Assembly: GCA_041498295.1 (NCBI GenBank) | Contig: JBGQIB010000020.1 | Span: 1 to 41,944, forward strand | DNA from: VGRW01 sp041498295 | GTDB lineage: Bacteria; Myxococcota_A; UBA9160; SZUA-336 | DNA length: 41,944 nucleotides | Reading direction: 5' to 3' | Shown: positions 23,242-31,009 of the stretch, piece after piece | How the letters are laid out: each line of letters begins with the position of its first letter | How positions within the stretch are numbered: the stretch's first letter is position 1 | Translations under genes and position numbers: made by a program | The notes under the pieces: generated by a model | What the model was told of the DNA's origin: nothing | The model's database searches: none | The model's input: the letters and a program-made list of their open reading frames with translations, nothing else

Positions 23242-23996
23242 GCCAGATCAAGCAAGCGCTTCCCTCGGTTGCGCTGCTCGCGCTGCTGATCGCCGTCTGG
23301 TGGGCGGTCGTCGTCGCGACCGGCAGCGTCATCTTCCCGACGCCGGGGCAGGTCGTGACCGGCACGATCGAGCTGATTCGCGACGGCACGCTCTGGTTAC
23401 ACATCGCTGCGTCGCTGCTGCGCGTGGCCGCGGGCTTCCTGCTCGCCGTCGCCATCGGCGTGCCGCTCGGCCTGTGGATGGGCTGGAAGCGCGGAGCGTA
23501 CGACACGCTGAACCCCATCTTCCAGATCCTCCGCCCGATCTCACCCATCGCATGGATTCCGATCGCCATCCTCTGGTTCGGCGTGGGGAATGCGTCGCCG
23601 ATCTACCTGATCTTCATCTCGTCCGTGTTTCCGCTGGTCGTGCAGACGACGGTCGGCGTGCACACGATCGACACACGCTATCTGCGCGCGGCCGAGAATT
23701 TCGGCGTCTCGCGCTTCACGCTGTTCCGCCGCGTCGTGATCCCCGCCGCGCTGCCGCAGATCGTCGTCGGGATGCGTATCGGCTTGGGCGTGGCGTGGCT
23801 CGTGGTGGTCGCGGCAGAGATGATCGCGCTGCGCTCCGGGCTCGGGTATCTGATCATCGACTCGCGCAATGCGGGCAACCGCTACGACCTCGTGATCGCG
23901 GGAATGATCATCATCGGGCTGATCGGGCTCTCGCTGGACGGTGTGATGCGGCTGCTCGAAGAGCTGAAATGGGTGCGCTGGCGCTATGCGCACTGA
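23238..23996 (+). CDS. ABC transporter permease (NitT/TauT, SsuC/CmpB-like)
   Basis: A 252-residue inner-membrane permease with about six helices. The ATG at 23238 overlaps the cupredoxin stop (ATGA), so it is coupled. The cytoplasmic EAA loop that docks the ATPase is clear: AAENFGVSRFTLFRRVVIPAALPQIVVGMRIGLG. Other family marks are IFPTPGQVVTGTIELI near the N-terminus and PISPIAWIPIAILWFGVGN. Permeases of this class work as homodimers with one substrate-binding protein and one ATPase. The ATPase partner here is the next gene and carries an extra flavoenzyme domain. The overlap with it is 11 nt. Confidence 0.95.
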   Translation: MSQIKQALPSVALLALLIAVWWAVVVATGSVIFPTPGQVVTGTIELIRDGTLWLHIAASLLRVAAGFLLAVAIGVPLGLWMGWKRGAYDTLNPIFQILRPISPIAWIPIAILWFGVGNASPIYLIFISSVFPLVVQTTVGVHTIDTRYLRAAENFGVSRFTLFRRVVIPAALPQIVVGMRIGLGVAWLVVVAAEMIALRSGLGYLIIDSRNAGNRYDLVIAGMIIIGLIGLSLDGVMRLLEELKWVRWRYAH

Positions 23997-26037
23997 GGTG
24001 GACGCGCCCGCGATCTCCGTCCGCGACCTGTGGGTCGAATTCCCGGGCCGCCCCGGCGGCGAGCCGATTCACGTGCTCGAGAACGTGGGCTTCGAGATCG
24101 CGCGGGGCGAGTTCGTCTGCATCGTCGGGCCATCGGGCTGCGGCAAGTCGACGCTCTTGAACGTGATCGGCGGCTTCCTGCGGCCGACGCGCGGGGAAGT
24201 ACGCGTGCAGGGCGAGGCGGTGCGCGGCCCCGACCCGCGACGCATCTTCGTGTTCCAGGAAAGCGCCGTCTTCCCGTGGCTCACGGTTGCGGAGAACGTC
24301 GGCTTCGGGCTCGCGCGGCTCTCGCGCGAGGAGCGCGCGCGCACCGTCGCGCACTACATCGAGCTGGTCGGGCTGGGCGGCTTCGAGCGCAGCCACCCGC
24401 ACGAGATCTCGGGCGGCATGCGCCAGCGAGTCGAGATCGCACGCGCGCTCGCCGCGAATCCCGACGTGCTCTACATGGACGAGCCGTTCGGCGCGCTCGA
24501 CTACCTGACGCGGCTCAAGCTGCGCGCCGACCTGACCAGGATCTGGCAGCGCGAGCGCAAGACGATCCTGTTCGTGACTCACGACATCGAGGAGGCGGTA
24601 CAGCTCGCCGACCGCGTGTTCGTGCTGACCCAGCGCCCCGCGAGCGTGCGCCGAGTCGTGCAGATCGAGCTCACGCGGCCGCGCGTGCTCGGCGCGCCGG
24701 GCTATGCGGCCGCGCGCAGCGCGATCTTCGCGGGGATGGGCATCTCGGAGGCGACGGGTGAGGAGACCGCGCGGGTGTCGCCCGCGCCCTCGGTCGCGGC
24801 CGCGGCGCGCGAGACCGACGTCGTCGTGATCGGCGGCGGACCCGCGGGCTCGATCCTCGCCTCCTATCTCGGCCGCGCCGGAATCGACCACGTGGTGCTC
24901 GACCGCGCCGTGCACCCGCGCCGCCACGTCGGCGAGTCACTCGTTTGTTCGACCACGCGCGTCTTTGCCGAGATCGGCTTCCTCGACAAGCTCGAGGGCG
25001 GCGGCTTCGTGCGCAAGCACGGCGCGATGTTTACGCTCGACGATGGTCGGCGCGAGGTCGCGCTGCCGTTCCGGGCCATGCCGGATCTCGGCATCGCCCA
25101 GGACCACACGTATCACGTCGACCGATCACGCTTCGACGAGCTGTTGCTCGCGCATGCCGCGGCGCGCGGCTCGCGCATCCGCCAGGGCGCGGAGGTCGAG
25201 CGCATCGAGCTCGGCGACGGCAGCGCGCCGAGCGTTCACGTCGCGAACACCTCGGAGCCGCTGCGCGCTCGCATCGTGGCGGACGCCAGCGGCCGTGCCG
25301 CACTGCTCGGCCGCCAGCTGCGCACGCGCCGCAACGACGCTCGGCTCGATCAGATCGCCGTGCACGGCTGGTTCCGCGGCGTCGACCGGGGCCGGGCGGA
25401 GATCGCCGACTGGATTCACATCCACGTGCTCGCCGCGCCGCGCGCGTGGGCCTGGCAGATCCCGATCAGCGCGGACGTGACCTCGATCGGGATCGTCTGC
25501 GCGGGCCAGCCCGGCCTGGCCCGCGACGACTCGGGCGAGCGCTTCTTCGCCCAGATGATCGCGAGTCATGGCCTTCTCTCCCAGCGAATGGCGAGGGCGC
25601 AGTCACTCCACGCGCTCGAAGTCGAGGGCAGCCAGAGCTACTTCGGCGAGCGGGTGGCCGGGCGCGGCTGGATCGCGCTCGGCGATGCAGCGCAGTTCGT
25701 CGACCCAATCTTCTCGTCCGGCGTGTCCGTCGCCGCTGAGTCCGCGCGTCTTGCGGCGCGCGCGATCGGCGACGCGCTCGCCGATCCGGCGCGCGCCGCC
25801 GAGTGCTTCGCCGCCTACGACGAGACCGTTCGCCGCGGCGGCGAGGTCTGGCGCGAGCTCATCCTGCTCTTCTACCGCATGCCCCCGCTCTTCCTCGGCC
25901 TGCTCGAGGACGCGAGCGCGCGCCCCGCGCTCCAGTCACTGCTCCAGGGGCGAGTCTTCGCAGCGCATGACGCGAATGCCTTGGCGGCGCTGCAGGCGCG
26001 CGCGCAGGAGCTCGAGCGCGAAGCGGCCGGCTCGTAA
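23986..26037 (+). CDS. ABC transporter ATPase fused to a flavin-dependent halogenase-like oxidoreductase
   Basis: A 683-residue fusion. Residues 1-255 are a complete NitT/TauT-type ATPase: Walker A GPSGCGKST (48-56), Q-loop FQES (90-93), signature ISGGM (141-145), Walker B VLYMDEPFGALD (161-172) and switch His in VTHD. A 20-residue Ala/Pro linker leads to a flavoprotein (about 276-683): FAD Rossmann motif VVVIGGGPAGS (279-289), HVGESLVCSTTRVF, and GWIALGDAAQFVDPIFSSGVSVA for the FAD ribityl region. WAWQIP (488-493) exactly fits the WxWxIP signature of flavin-dependent halogenases. The catalytic Lys expected in the GA-x-x-K segment appears replaced by Thr350 (HGAMFT), so halogenation is doubtful and an oxygenase or dehydrogenase role is more likely. 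The frame is continuous with no start site near the junction. I know of no described transporter with this architecture. Confidence 0.88.
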   Translation: MRTEVDAPAISVRDLWVEFPGRPGGEPIHVLENVGFEIARGEFVCIVGPSGCGKSTLLNVIGGFLRPTRGEVRVQGEAVRGPDPRRIFVFQESAVFPWLTVAENVGFGLARLSREERARTVAHYIELVGLGGFERSHPHEISGGMRQRVEIARALAANPDVLYMDEPFGALDYLTRLKLRADLTRIWQRERKTILFVTHDIEEAVQLADRVFVLTQRPASVRRVVQIELTRPRVLGAPGYAAARSAIFAGMGISEATGEETARVSPAPSVAAAARETDVVVIGGGPAGSILASYLGRAGIDHVVLDRAVHPRRHVGESLVCSTTRVFAEIGFLDKLEGGGFVRKHGAMFTLDDGRREVALPFRAMPDLGIAQDHTYHVDRSRFDELLLAHAAARGSRIRQGAEVERIELGDGSAPSVHVANTSEPLRARIVADASGRAALLGRQLRTRRNDARLDQIAVHGWFRGVDRGRAEIADWIHIHVLAAPRAWAWQIPISADVTSIGIVCAGQPGLARDDSGERFFAQMIASHGLLSQRMARAQSLHALEVEGSQSYFGERVAGRGWIALGDAAQFVDPIFSSGVSVAAESARLAARAIGDALADPARAAECFAAYDETVRRGGEVWRELILLFYRMPPLFLGLLEDASARPALQSLLQGRVFAAHDANALAALQARAQELEREAAGS

Positions 26038-26065
26038 GATCCGCCGGCGTATCTGCGGCAGATGT

Positions 26066-26082
26066 ACTCTCTAGGAGAGAGT
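26066..26082. repeat. Perfect inverted repeat ACTCTCT-AGG-AGAGAGT
   Basis: Seven-base arms with a 3-nt loop, 28 nt after the ABC-flavoenzyme stop. It could be the operon's terminator hairpin or an operator of the small gene downstream (ATG 26179). It contains AT-rich arms unusual for this genome and runs into an AGTGACT motif (26080-26086). Confidence 0.5.
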
Positions 26083-26178
26083 GACTCTCCCAGTACCGAC
26101 GTATGGCTCCCGGCAAGCTTCACCTCGAGCTCGCGTCGCTGGTACGCCGCATGCACGGGTTGCGGGCAGGAGGTGGAC

Positions 26179-26364
26179 ATGGACACGGAGTTCAAGGTGC
26201 AGTTCAAGGGGATCACTCTCTCGGACTCCGAGCGCGAGCGGATCGGGCGCGCGATTCGCGAGGCCACCCTGCGCGAGCTGGCGCATCTGGAGGTTGCGCC
26301 CGACAAGCTGCGCATCGAGATGGGGAGCCTCGTCCAAGGCATCGTGATTCGATCGGAGTTGTGA
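26179..26364 (+). CDS. Small hypothetical protein, 61 aa
   Basis: AGGAGG at 26168-26173, five nt before the ATG, decides this start; the longer open frame upstream (from 26062) lacks one. The product is MDTEFKVQFKGITLSDSERE and so on: one or two strands, then a helix with regularly spaced charged residues (RIGRAIREATLRELAHLEVA), ending in a second strand (KLRIEMGSLVQGIVIRSEL). It looks like a compact alpha/beta mini-domain. I do not recognise a family or function. It could be coexpressed with the ABC operon or stand alone behind the inverted repeat. It ends 6 nt from the stop of the converging regulator gene. Confidence 0.6.
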   Translation: MDTEFKVQFKGITLSDSERERIGRAIREATLRELAHLEVAPDKLRIEMGSLVQGIVIRSEL

Positions 26365-26386
26365 CTCCGGTCACTTCTTGCCGGAG
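26365..26386. terminator. Stem-loop at convergent gene ends
   Basis: CTCCGG (26365-26370) pairs with CCGGAG (26381-26386) across a 10-nt loop, where the small gene and the regulator gene converge. GTGAC-TCCG-GTCAC (26361-26374) is an overlapping alternative hairpin. No T-tract follows. Confidence 0.3.
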
Positions 26387-27906
26387 CGGTCGACCTCGGC
26401 TGCCAGATCGTGTGCGTCGATGAGTTTGTACAGGTACGAGCGTGCGACTTCGATCATGCGCGCGGTCTGAGTCACGTTCCAGTCGTTTTCTTCGAGCGCC
26501 ATGCGGAGAAACTCCTTCTGGAACGCGCGCGTGGCCGCGTGAAGCGTCGCCGGCGGGTCCTCGCCGGGCTCCCGGTCTTCCGGGAACAGTTGGGCGCGTG
26601 TCAGCACAGTCTCTCCGTGGTCGTGGGCGAGCACGACGGCGCGCTCGAGCTTGCCTTCCAGCTCGCGGATGTTGCCGGGCCAGTCGGCGGCCTGAAGGGC
26701 GTGCAGAGCCGAGGGAGACAGCTCCATCGCAGGCACGCGATACCGGGCGCAGTGTCTCGCAAGCAGGTACCGGGCGAGCTCGCCGATGTCCTCGGGGCGC
26801 TCGCGCAGCGACGGAACGCGCACTGGGAAGACGTTCAAGCGAAAGTAGAGATCCTGGCGGAAGAGGCCCTGCGCGACGGCCTTGTCGAGGTCGATGTTGG
26901 TCGCCGCAATCACGCGCACATCGACCCTGCGCGTTTGATCGTCTCCGACTCGTTCGATCAGCCCCTCCTGCAGGGCGCGCAGCAGCTTGCTCTGCAGATC
27001 CAGAGGGACTTCCGCGATCTCGTCCAACAAGAGGGTTCCGCCGTCCGCCGCGGAGAAGCGCCCGACGCGATCGCGCACGGCATTCGTGAATGCGCCACGT
27101 ACGTGGCCGAAGAACTCACTCTCGTAGAGGGTCGGCGCGATCGCGCCGCAGTTCACCTCGACGAACGGACCGTTTGCGCGGGGGCCGCTCGCGTGAATCA
27201 CTCGCGCGAGCAGGCTCTTGCCAGTGCCCGTGTCGCCGGTCAAGAAGACGCTGACGTCGCTCTTCGCGGCGGCGGCGAGCAGGCTGAGCGTCGACGCGAA
27301 GGCGCGGCTGCGGCCGATCAAGCCGTCGTGGCGCAGCGTGCGCCGCGCTTCGCGCGTGGGATCGCCACCGGCCGCGTGCTCGGCCAGCGCCACCAGTTTG
27401 CGCGCGAGCGGCCCGACGTGTTGCGCGAAGACTTCCGCGGCGCTCGCGTCGTCCTCGGAAAAGGGACCGGCCTCGGCGCGATCCTGGAGATACAAGACAC
27501 CGATCGGCGGTGATCCGACAGGCACGCAGAGCACGGCGTGAATCGCGTTGCGTTGAACGCTGCGCCGCGACGAGAACTCCGGATCGAGTAGTGCGGACGA
27601 GGTCCGCACCGTGCTTCCGGTCGCGAGTGACTTCGCGATCACTCCGCTCGACACCAGCGCGCGGATGTCGCGGACCTCCTCATCCGTGCACGAGGAGCTG
27701 ATTCGCCAGCCGCCCTCGGAGGACTGTCCGGCGCCGTCCGATCCGAAGAGCTCGAGGAAGCCGACTCGCGCTCCCGTCAGCTCCATGACGAGCTCGAGCG
27801 CTTCCTTCAGAAACGGCTCGACCTCGTCGTTGCGGCCGAGCGAGAGCAGGCGCAGATACAGGTCGCGCTCGATCTCGGCTCTCGACGTTGCTTTCGGGTC
27901 GCCCAT
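26371..27906 (-). CDS. GAF-AAA+-Fis bacterial enhancer-binding-type regulator with GAFTNA loop
   Basis: A 511-residue NtrC-family regulator from ATG 27906; the open frame upstream is a shadow of the methyltransferase gene. A GAF sensor occupies about 15-165 (ELVMELTGARVGFLELFG, AVLCVPVGSPPIGVLYLQDRAEAGPFSEDD). The AAA+ domain (about 195-430) has Walker A GDTGTGKS (224-231), Walker B LLLDE (292-296), R-finger region RQDLYFRLNVFPVRVPSLRER. The sigma54-contacting loop reads GAFTNA (271-276) instead of GAFTGA. The C-terminal Fis-type helix-turn-helix is NDWNVTQTARMIEVARSYLYKLI. It follows the methyltransferase gene by 14 nt, so the two form an operon. Substitution of the second Gly may weaken or alter sigma54 remodelling. 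The GAF ligand is unknown. Confidence 0.9.
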   Translation of the reverse strand: MGDPKATSRAEIERDLYLRLLSLGRNDEVEPFLKEALELVMELTGARVGFLELFGSDGAGQSSEGGWRISSSCTDEEVRDIRALVSSGVIAKSLATGSTVRTSSALLDPEFSSRRSVQRNAIHAVLCVPVGSPPIGVLYLQDRAEAGPFSEDDASAAEVFAQHVGPLARKLVALAEHAAGGDPTREARRTLRHDGLIGRSRAFASTLSLLAAAAKSDVSVFLTGDTGTGKSLLARVIHASGPRANGPFVEVNCGAIAPTLYESEFFGHVRGAFTNAVRDRVGRFSAADGGTLLLDEIAEVPLDLQSKLLRALQEGLIERVGDDQTRRVDVRVIAATNIDLDKAVAQGLFRQDLYFRLNVFPVRVPSLRERPEDIGELARYLLARHCARYRVPAMELSPSALHALQAADWPGNIRELEGKLERAVVLAHDHGETVLTRAQLFPEDREPGEDPPATLHAATRAFQKEFLRMALEENDWNVTQTARMIEVARSYLYKLIDAHDLAAEVDRSGKK

Positions 27907-27920
27907 CGATGCCCTCGCGT

Positions 27921-28763
27921 TCAGCGTTCCGCGACCAGAACGCCGTAGCGCCACAGACCGAGATCGAGGGCGACCTTCTGGTGAAGACACGCCTCGACGT
28001 GCGCGATTTGTCGGACGCTCTTTCCCTGGTCGAGCAGGTCGTCGGGAAAGCCCGCCTTGCCGCGCCGGAACATCTCGTCGGCGGACGGCCGGATCGCGTC
28101 GCTCAGGTCCACGCGCCGCGGCTCTCGGAAGCCCGCGGCCAGCGTGGCCGCGCGCAGGCGCTCCCACGTCCAGAGCGGCGCGATCGCCCAACCGGTGGTC
28201 CAGCGCTCGAGGACGTACTCGGCCACCTCGTCGCGCTCGCTGGGTTCGAGCACATAGTCCGCCACGATCAGGCGGCCGCCGGGCCGAAGCACGCGCCTGG
28301 CCTCCGCGAAGAACGACTCCTTGTCCTCCGCATGGCATAGGCTTTCGACGGCCCAGACGACGTCGAACGACGCTGTCGCGAGATTCGTGGCGCGGTAGTC
28401 GCGCTCCAGGAATTCGACGCGCTCGGCGAGCTCGAGCTTCTGCGCGAGGCGGCTCGCCTGGCCCACCTGGAGCGGAGACAGCGAGATCCCGAGGACCGCC
28501 GCTCCGCGTTCGCGCGCCAGCCAAAGCGCGCTGTTGCCGACGCCGCAGCCGGCATCCAGTACGCGGTCGCGCGCCGAGACGCCGACCAAGTCGGCGAGCA
28601 CTTCATTCATCCGGGTCAGGCTGCGGAAGTGGGGTGCTTCGGATGAGTCGTGATGGCCGTAGTGCATCGCGCCACCCTCTCCGCCGCCCCAGTTCGCGAA
28701 GGAGGACTCCATCTCCCGGTAGTAGTCGACGATCCGATTGGTTCCCGCGTCCGTCACCCGCAT
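27921..28763 (-). CDS. SAM-dependent methyltransferase (tocopherol/sterol methyltransferase-like)
   Basis: A 280-residue class I methyltransferase. The SAM motif is VLDAGCGVGNSALWLA (68-83), with motif II/III regions VEFLERDYRATNLATASFDVVWAVESLCHAEDKESFF and RVLRPGGRLIVADYV. The N-terminal segment DYYREMESSFANWGGGEGG with MHYGHHD resembles gamma-tocopherol, sterol C24 and glycine/sarcosine methyltransferase relatives, where it closes over the SAM site. No signal or membrane segment. It is the first gene of a two-gene unit with the GAF regulator. The GGAG about nine nt before ATG 28763 supports the start. Substrate is undetermined; a small lipid, quinone or amine fits the fold. Confidence 0.88.
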   Translation of the reverse strand: MRVTDAGTNRIVDYYREMESSFANWGGGEGGAMHYGHHDSSEAPHFRSLTRMNEVLADLVGVSARDRVLDAGCGVGNSALWLARERGAAVLGISLSPLQVGQASRLAQKLELAERVEFLERDYRATNLATASFDVVWAVESLCHAEDKESFFAEARRVLRPGGRLIVADYVLEPSERDEVAEYVLERWTTGWAIAPLWTWERLRAATLAAGFREPRRVDLSDAIRPSADEMFRRGKAGFPDDLLDQGKSVRQIAHVEACLHQKVALDLGLWRYGVLVAER

Positions 28764-28983
28764 CTCATTTTACTCCGATCTCGCATCCCAGCGGTGAGCA
28801 ATCCGCATACCCTCGAGGCAACGCCGACGGACGGGTGGCTGCGCGGCATTGTCTCCGATTGCAGACGCGCACGCGGTCCGGCGTCTCCAGGAAGAGTGAC
28901 TGATGCGCCCGCGCCTCATCGAAATCGTCGACACGAAGGCATGATTGGTGCTATGTGGGCGAGGCGAACACAGAGGGGGAGGC

Positions 28984-30300
28984 GTGGCTTTGTTGGAGCA
29001 GTACCTGCGAGGGCGTGGCGCGCCGCGGAACTTCGAGAGCGGTGGGCGACTGCGGACGTTCGTGAAGATCCGCCACACGCGACACGAGATCATGCTGCAC
29101 CCGGACGGCAGAGCCGAGATCATTTCGGAGGTGTGCTTCACGAACTCGGACCGGGGCACGCCGATCATCGACTTCCACTTGCAGCCCTCGATCAACGCGA
29201 GCGTCACCCTCGACGGTGCGTCCTTGGACTTGGGCACCGAGGTCGTTCCCGCGCCGGACAACTCCCCGTACGAGTACCGAGTCGTGAAGGGCGTCGTCGA
29301 CGCCGACTCGATGCACTGCGCGCAGATTCGCTACGACGCGCACCTCACGTACGCCGCCGATCTTCCGCTCTTCTTCGAGATGAACGACTTCGAGGACACG
29401 AGCGGGACGTTCAAAGGCCGCTGTTTCCTCGACCGGTACCTCCCTGCGAACCTCGAGTTCGACCAGCACCCCATGGAGATTGCGATCAACTGGGATCCGA
29501 GCGGCGCCGTCGGGCTCTCGGACCACACCGTGTTCTCTAACGGCTCGGTGATCAGCTATGGCGGGAACCGGGTCGAGATCTCGTTCCCGAGCCACTTCAA
29601 TTCGTCGAGCCCATTTCTCGTCGTCGCCAAGCGCGATGCGGTTCACTCGGTTCGCTTCGAGCATCCGCGGCAGCTGCGCGACCAGCGCCCCGTGCAAGTG
29701 ACCACGTTCACGACGGCCGCGCTGGGCGGCCCGTACGAGGACCACTCGGCGCAAGCCTTCACGGCGCTGCGCGAGCTCGAGCGCTTCCTGGGTCCGTTTC
29801 CGTACGACCAGCTCTTACTGCTCAGCAGCAAGACCATGGCGATGGAATACGCCGGGGCGGCGGCGGTGAGTGAGAGTCGCGTTCGGCACGAGATCTCTCA
29901 CAGCTACTTCGGCCGCGGAACGCTCGCCGCCAACGGCGACGCCGGCTGGATCGACGAAGCGGTCGCGGTCTGGATCGATCGGGGGCGCAGGCGCCTGGAG
30001 GGTGCACCCACGACCTCTTCCGACTGCGGGAACCGCGGGCCGCACTACCGACGCACGTACTCGGACGTGTCCGCGTTGACCTGGCCTTTGATGGCCCACC
30101 TCGCGTATCTGATCGATCGCATGCCGCCGCAGGAGAGCAGCACGGGCAGCCGCTTCGAGGAAGTCATTCGCAAGATCTCGAGAATCGGGAGCGCGCTTCC
30201 GCTGCTCGCGACGGACTTCGAGGACCTGCTGACGTCGCTGACTCAGCGCAGCTACCGCTCACTCTTCTTGCAGTGCATCTACGGCGGTCATCGACCGTGA
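28984..30300 (+). CDS. M1-like zinc metallopeptidase (gluzincin), 438 aa
   Basis: A GTG start at 28984 behind a GGGGGAGG site is preferred over the GTG at 28945. The N-terminal half (about 25-215) is an all-beta domain like that of aminopeptidase N relatives (VKIRHTRHEIMLHPDGRAEIISEVCF, VDADSMHCAQIRYDAHLTY, FEMNDFEDTSGTFKGRCFLD). The catalytic part has AMEYAGAAA (near 286-294), which takes the place of the GAMEN exopeptidase motif, then HEISH (302-306) with the third zinc ligand Glu325, exactly the HExxH-x18-E spacing of family M1. At 438 residues it is half the length of typical M1 aminopeptidases and lacks their C-terminal domains. No signal peptide. The two following genes are on the same strand, 10 nt apart and overlapping, so it is the first gene of a three-gene operon. 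28764-28983 upstream is otherwise empty. Confidence 0.75.
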   Translation: MALLEQYLRGRGAPRNFESGGRLRTFVKIRHTRHEIMLHPDGRAEIISEVCFTNSDRGTPIIDFHLQPSINASVTLDGASLDLGTEVVPAPDNSPYEYRVVKGVVDADSMHCAQIRYDAHLTYAADLPLFFEMNDFEDTSGTFKGRCFLDRYLPANLEFDQHPMEIAINWDPSGAVGLSDHTVFSNGSVISYGGNRVEISFPSHFNSSSPFLVVAKRDAVHSVRFEHPRQLRDQRPVQVTTFTTAALGGPYEDHSAQAFTALRELERFLGPFPYDQLLLLSSKTMAMEYAGAAAVSESRVRHEISHSYFGRGTLAANGDAGWIDEAVAVWIDRGRRRLEGAPTTSSDCGNRGPHYRRTYSDVSALTWPLMAHLAYLIDRMPPQESSTGSRFEEVIRKISRIGSALPLLATDFEDLLTSLTQRSYRSLFLQCIYGGHRP

Positions 30301-30310
30301 GGGACGCGAA

Positions 30311-31009
30311 ATGAGCAACAAGCAAGGCCTCGTCAGGCTCCTCAACGATCTGCTGAACGAGATGGGCAGCCCCAATGCTCCGGGGCCCCTCGAAAAGCAG
30401 TTCTTCAAGGATCCGTTCTGCACGATGAGCGGGCCGATGTATCAGCTCGAAGCGGATGATCGGAACGCGCTGCTCACGCTCGACCGTGACACGGTCGTTG
30501 CACACCTGCACGCTCAGGGATGTGATGAGTGCGCCAAGCGGATGGTCGACGAGTACAAGTCCCCGACGCATGGCTTCGATACGACCCAAGGCATCCGCAA
30601 CTACATGGATGTCGACAAGTATCTGGAATGCCACGGCCATCAGGACTTCGCGGGCCTGGTGAGGATGGCCGCGTCGTTCGGAGCCGGGTGGCCGAAGCCG
30701 CAGCAGGAGCTGCGCGAGGTCTGGCCGCTGTTCGCGGGCGACCCGAAGATGCTGCGGCTCGAGCTGATCGGCGAAGGCTTGTATCCGAAGGGTACCGTCG
30801 AGCTGAGAGACTCGGCGGGCGCCGCGGGACACACGCTCCAGATCACCGAGGTCTACGTCAAGAGCATCTTCTTCACTTACCTCCGCACCGAGGAGACGAA
30901 GTACGACTCGACCTGGTACGGAACCTGGACCGTCGTGTTCCTGCCTGACTCGGCTCCATACGGGGTGACTTACGGTCCCCAGCTCGTGTTGAACGAGAAC
31001 AGTGGTTGA
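30311..31009 (+). CDS. Hypothetical protein, 232 aa, with CDEC motif
   Basis: I do not recognise this protein. It starts 10 nt after the M1-like gene and begins MSNKQGLVRLLNDLLNEMGSP. The N-terminal half is helical and Cys/His-bearing: FFKDPFCTMSG, HLHAQGCDECAKRMVDEYKS (Cys pair with neighbouring His) and DKYLECHGHQDFAGLVRMAASFG (Cys-x-His). These residues could bind a metal or form a redox pair. The C-terminal part (about 150-232) is strand-rich: MLRLELIGEGLYPKGTVELRDSAG, YVKSIFFTYLRTEETKYDSTWYGTWTVVFLP. No signal peptide or membrane helix. Its last 8 nt overlap the next gene. The position between a peptidase and another unknown protein suggests a shared peptide or protein substrate (inference). 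Confidence 0.7.
   Translation: MSNKQGLVRLLNDLLNEMGSPNAPGPLEKQFFKDPFCTMSGPMYQLEADDRNALLTLDRDTVVAHLHAQGCDECAKRMVDEYKSPTHGFDTTQGIRNYMDVDKYLECHGHQDFAGLVRMAASFGAGWPKPQQELREVWPLFAGDPKMLRLELIGEGLYPKGTVELRDSAGAAGHTLQITEVYVKSIFFTYLRTEETKYDSTWYGTWTVVFLPDSAPYGVTYGPQLVLNENSG

Noticed and set aside
28764..28983. Possible sigma54 promoter (GG-N10-GC) upstream of the M1-like operon
   Set aside because: I searched by eye for TGGC-N7-TTGC patterns and found none with correct spacing.
28650..29540. Long Arg-rich plus-strand frame at the start of the M1-like gene as a separate protein
   Set aside because: It is a frame shadow of the M1-like gene and has no ribosome site or motif.
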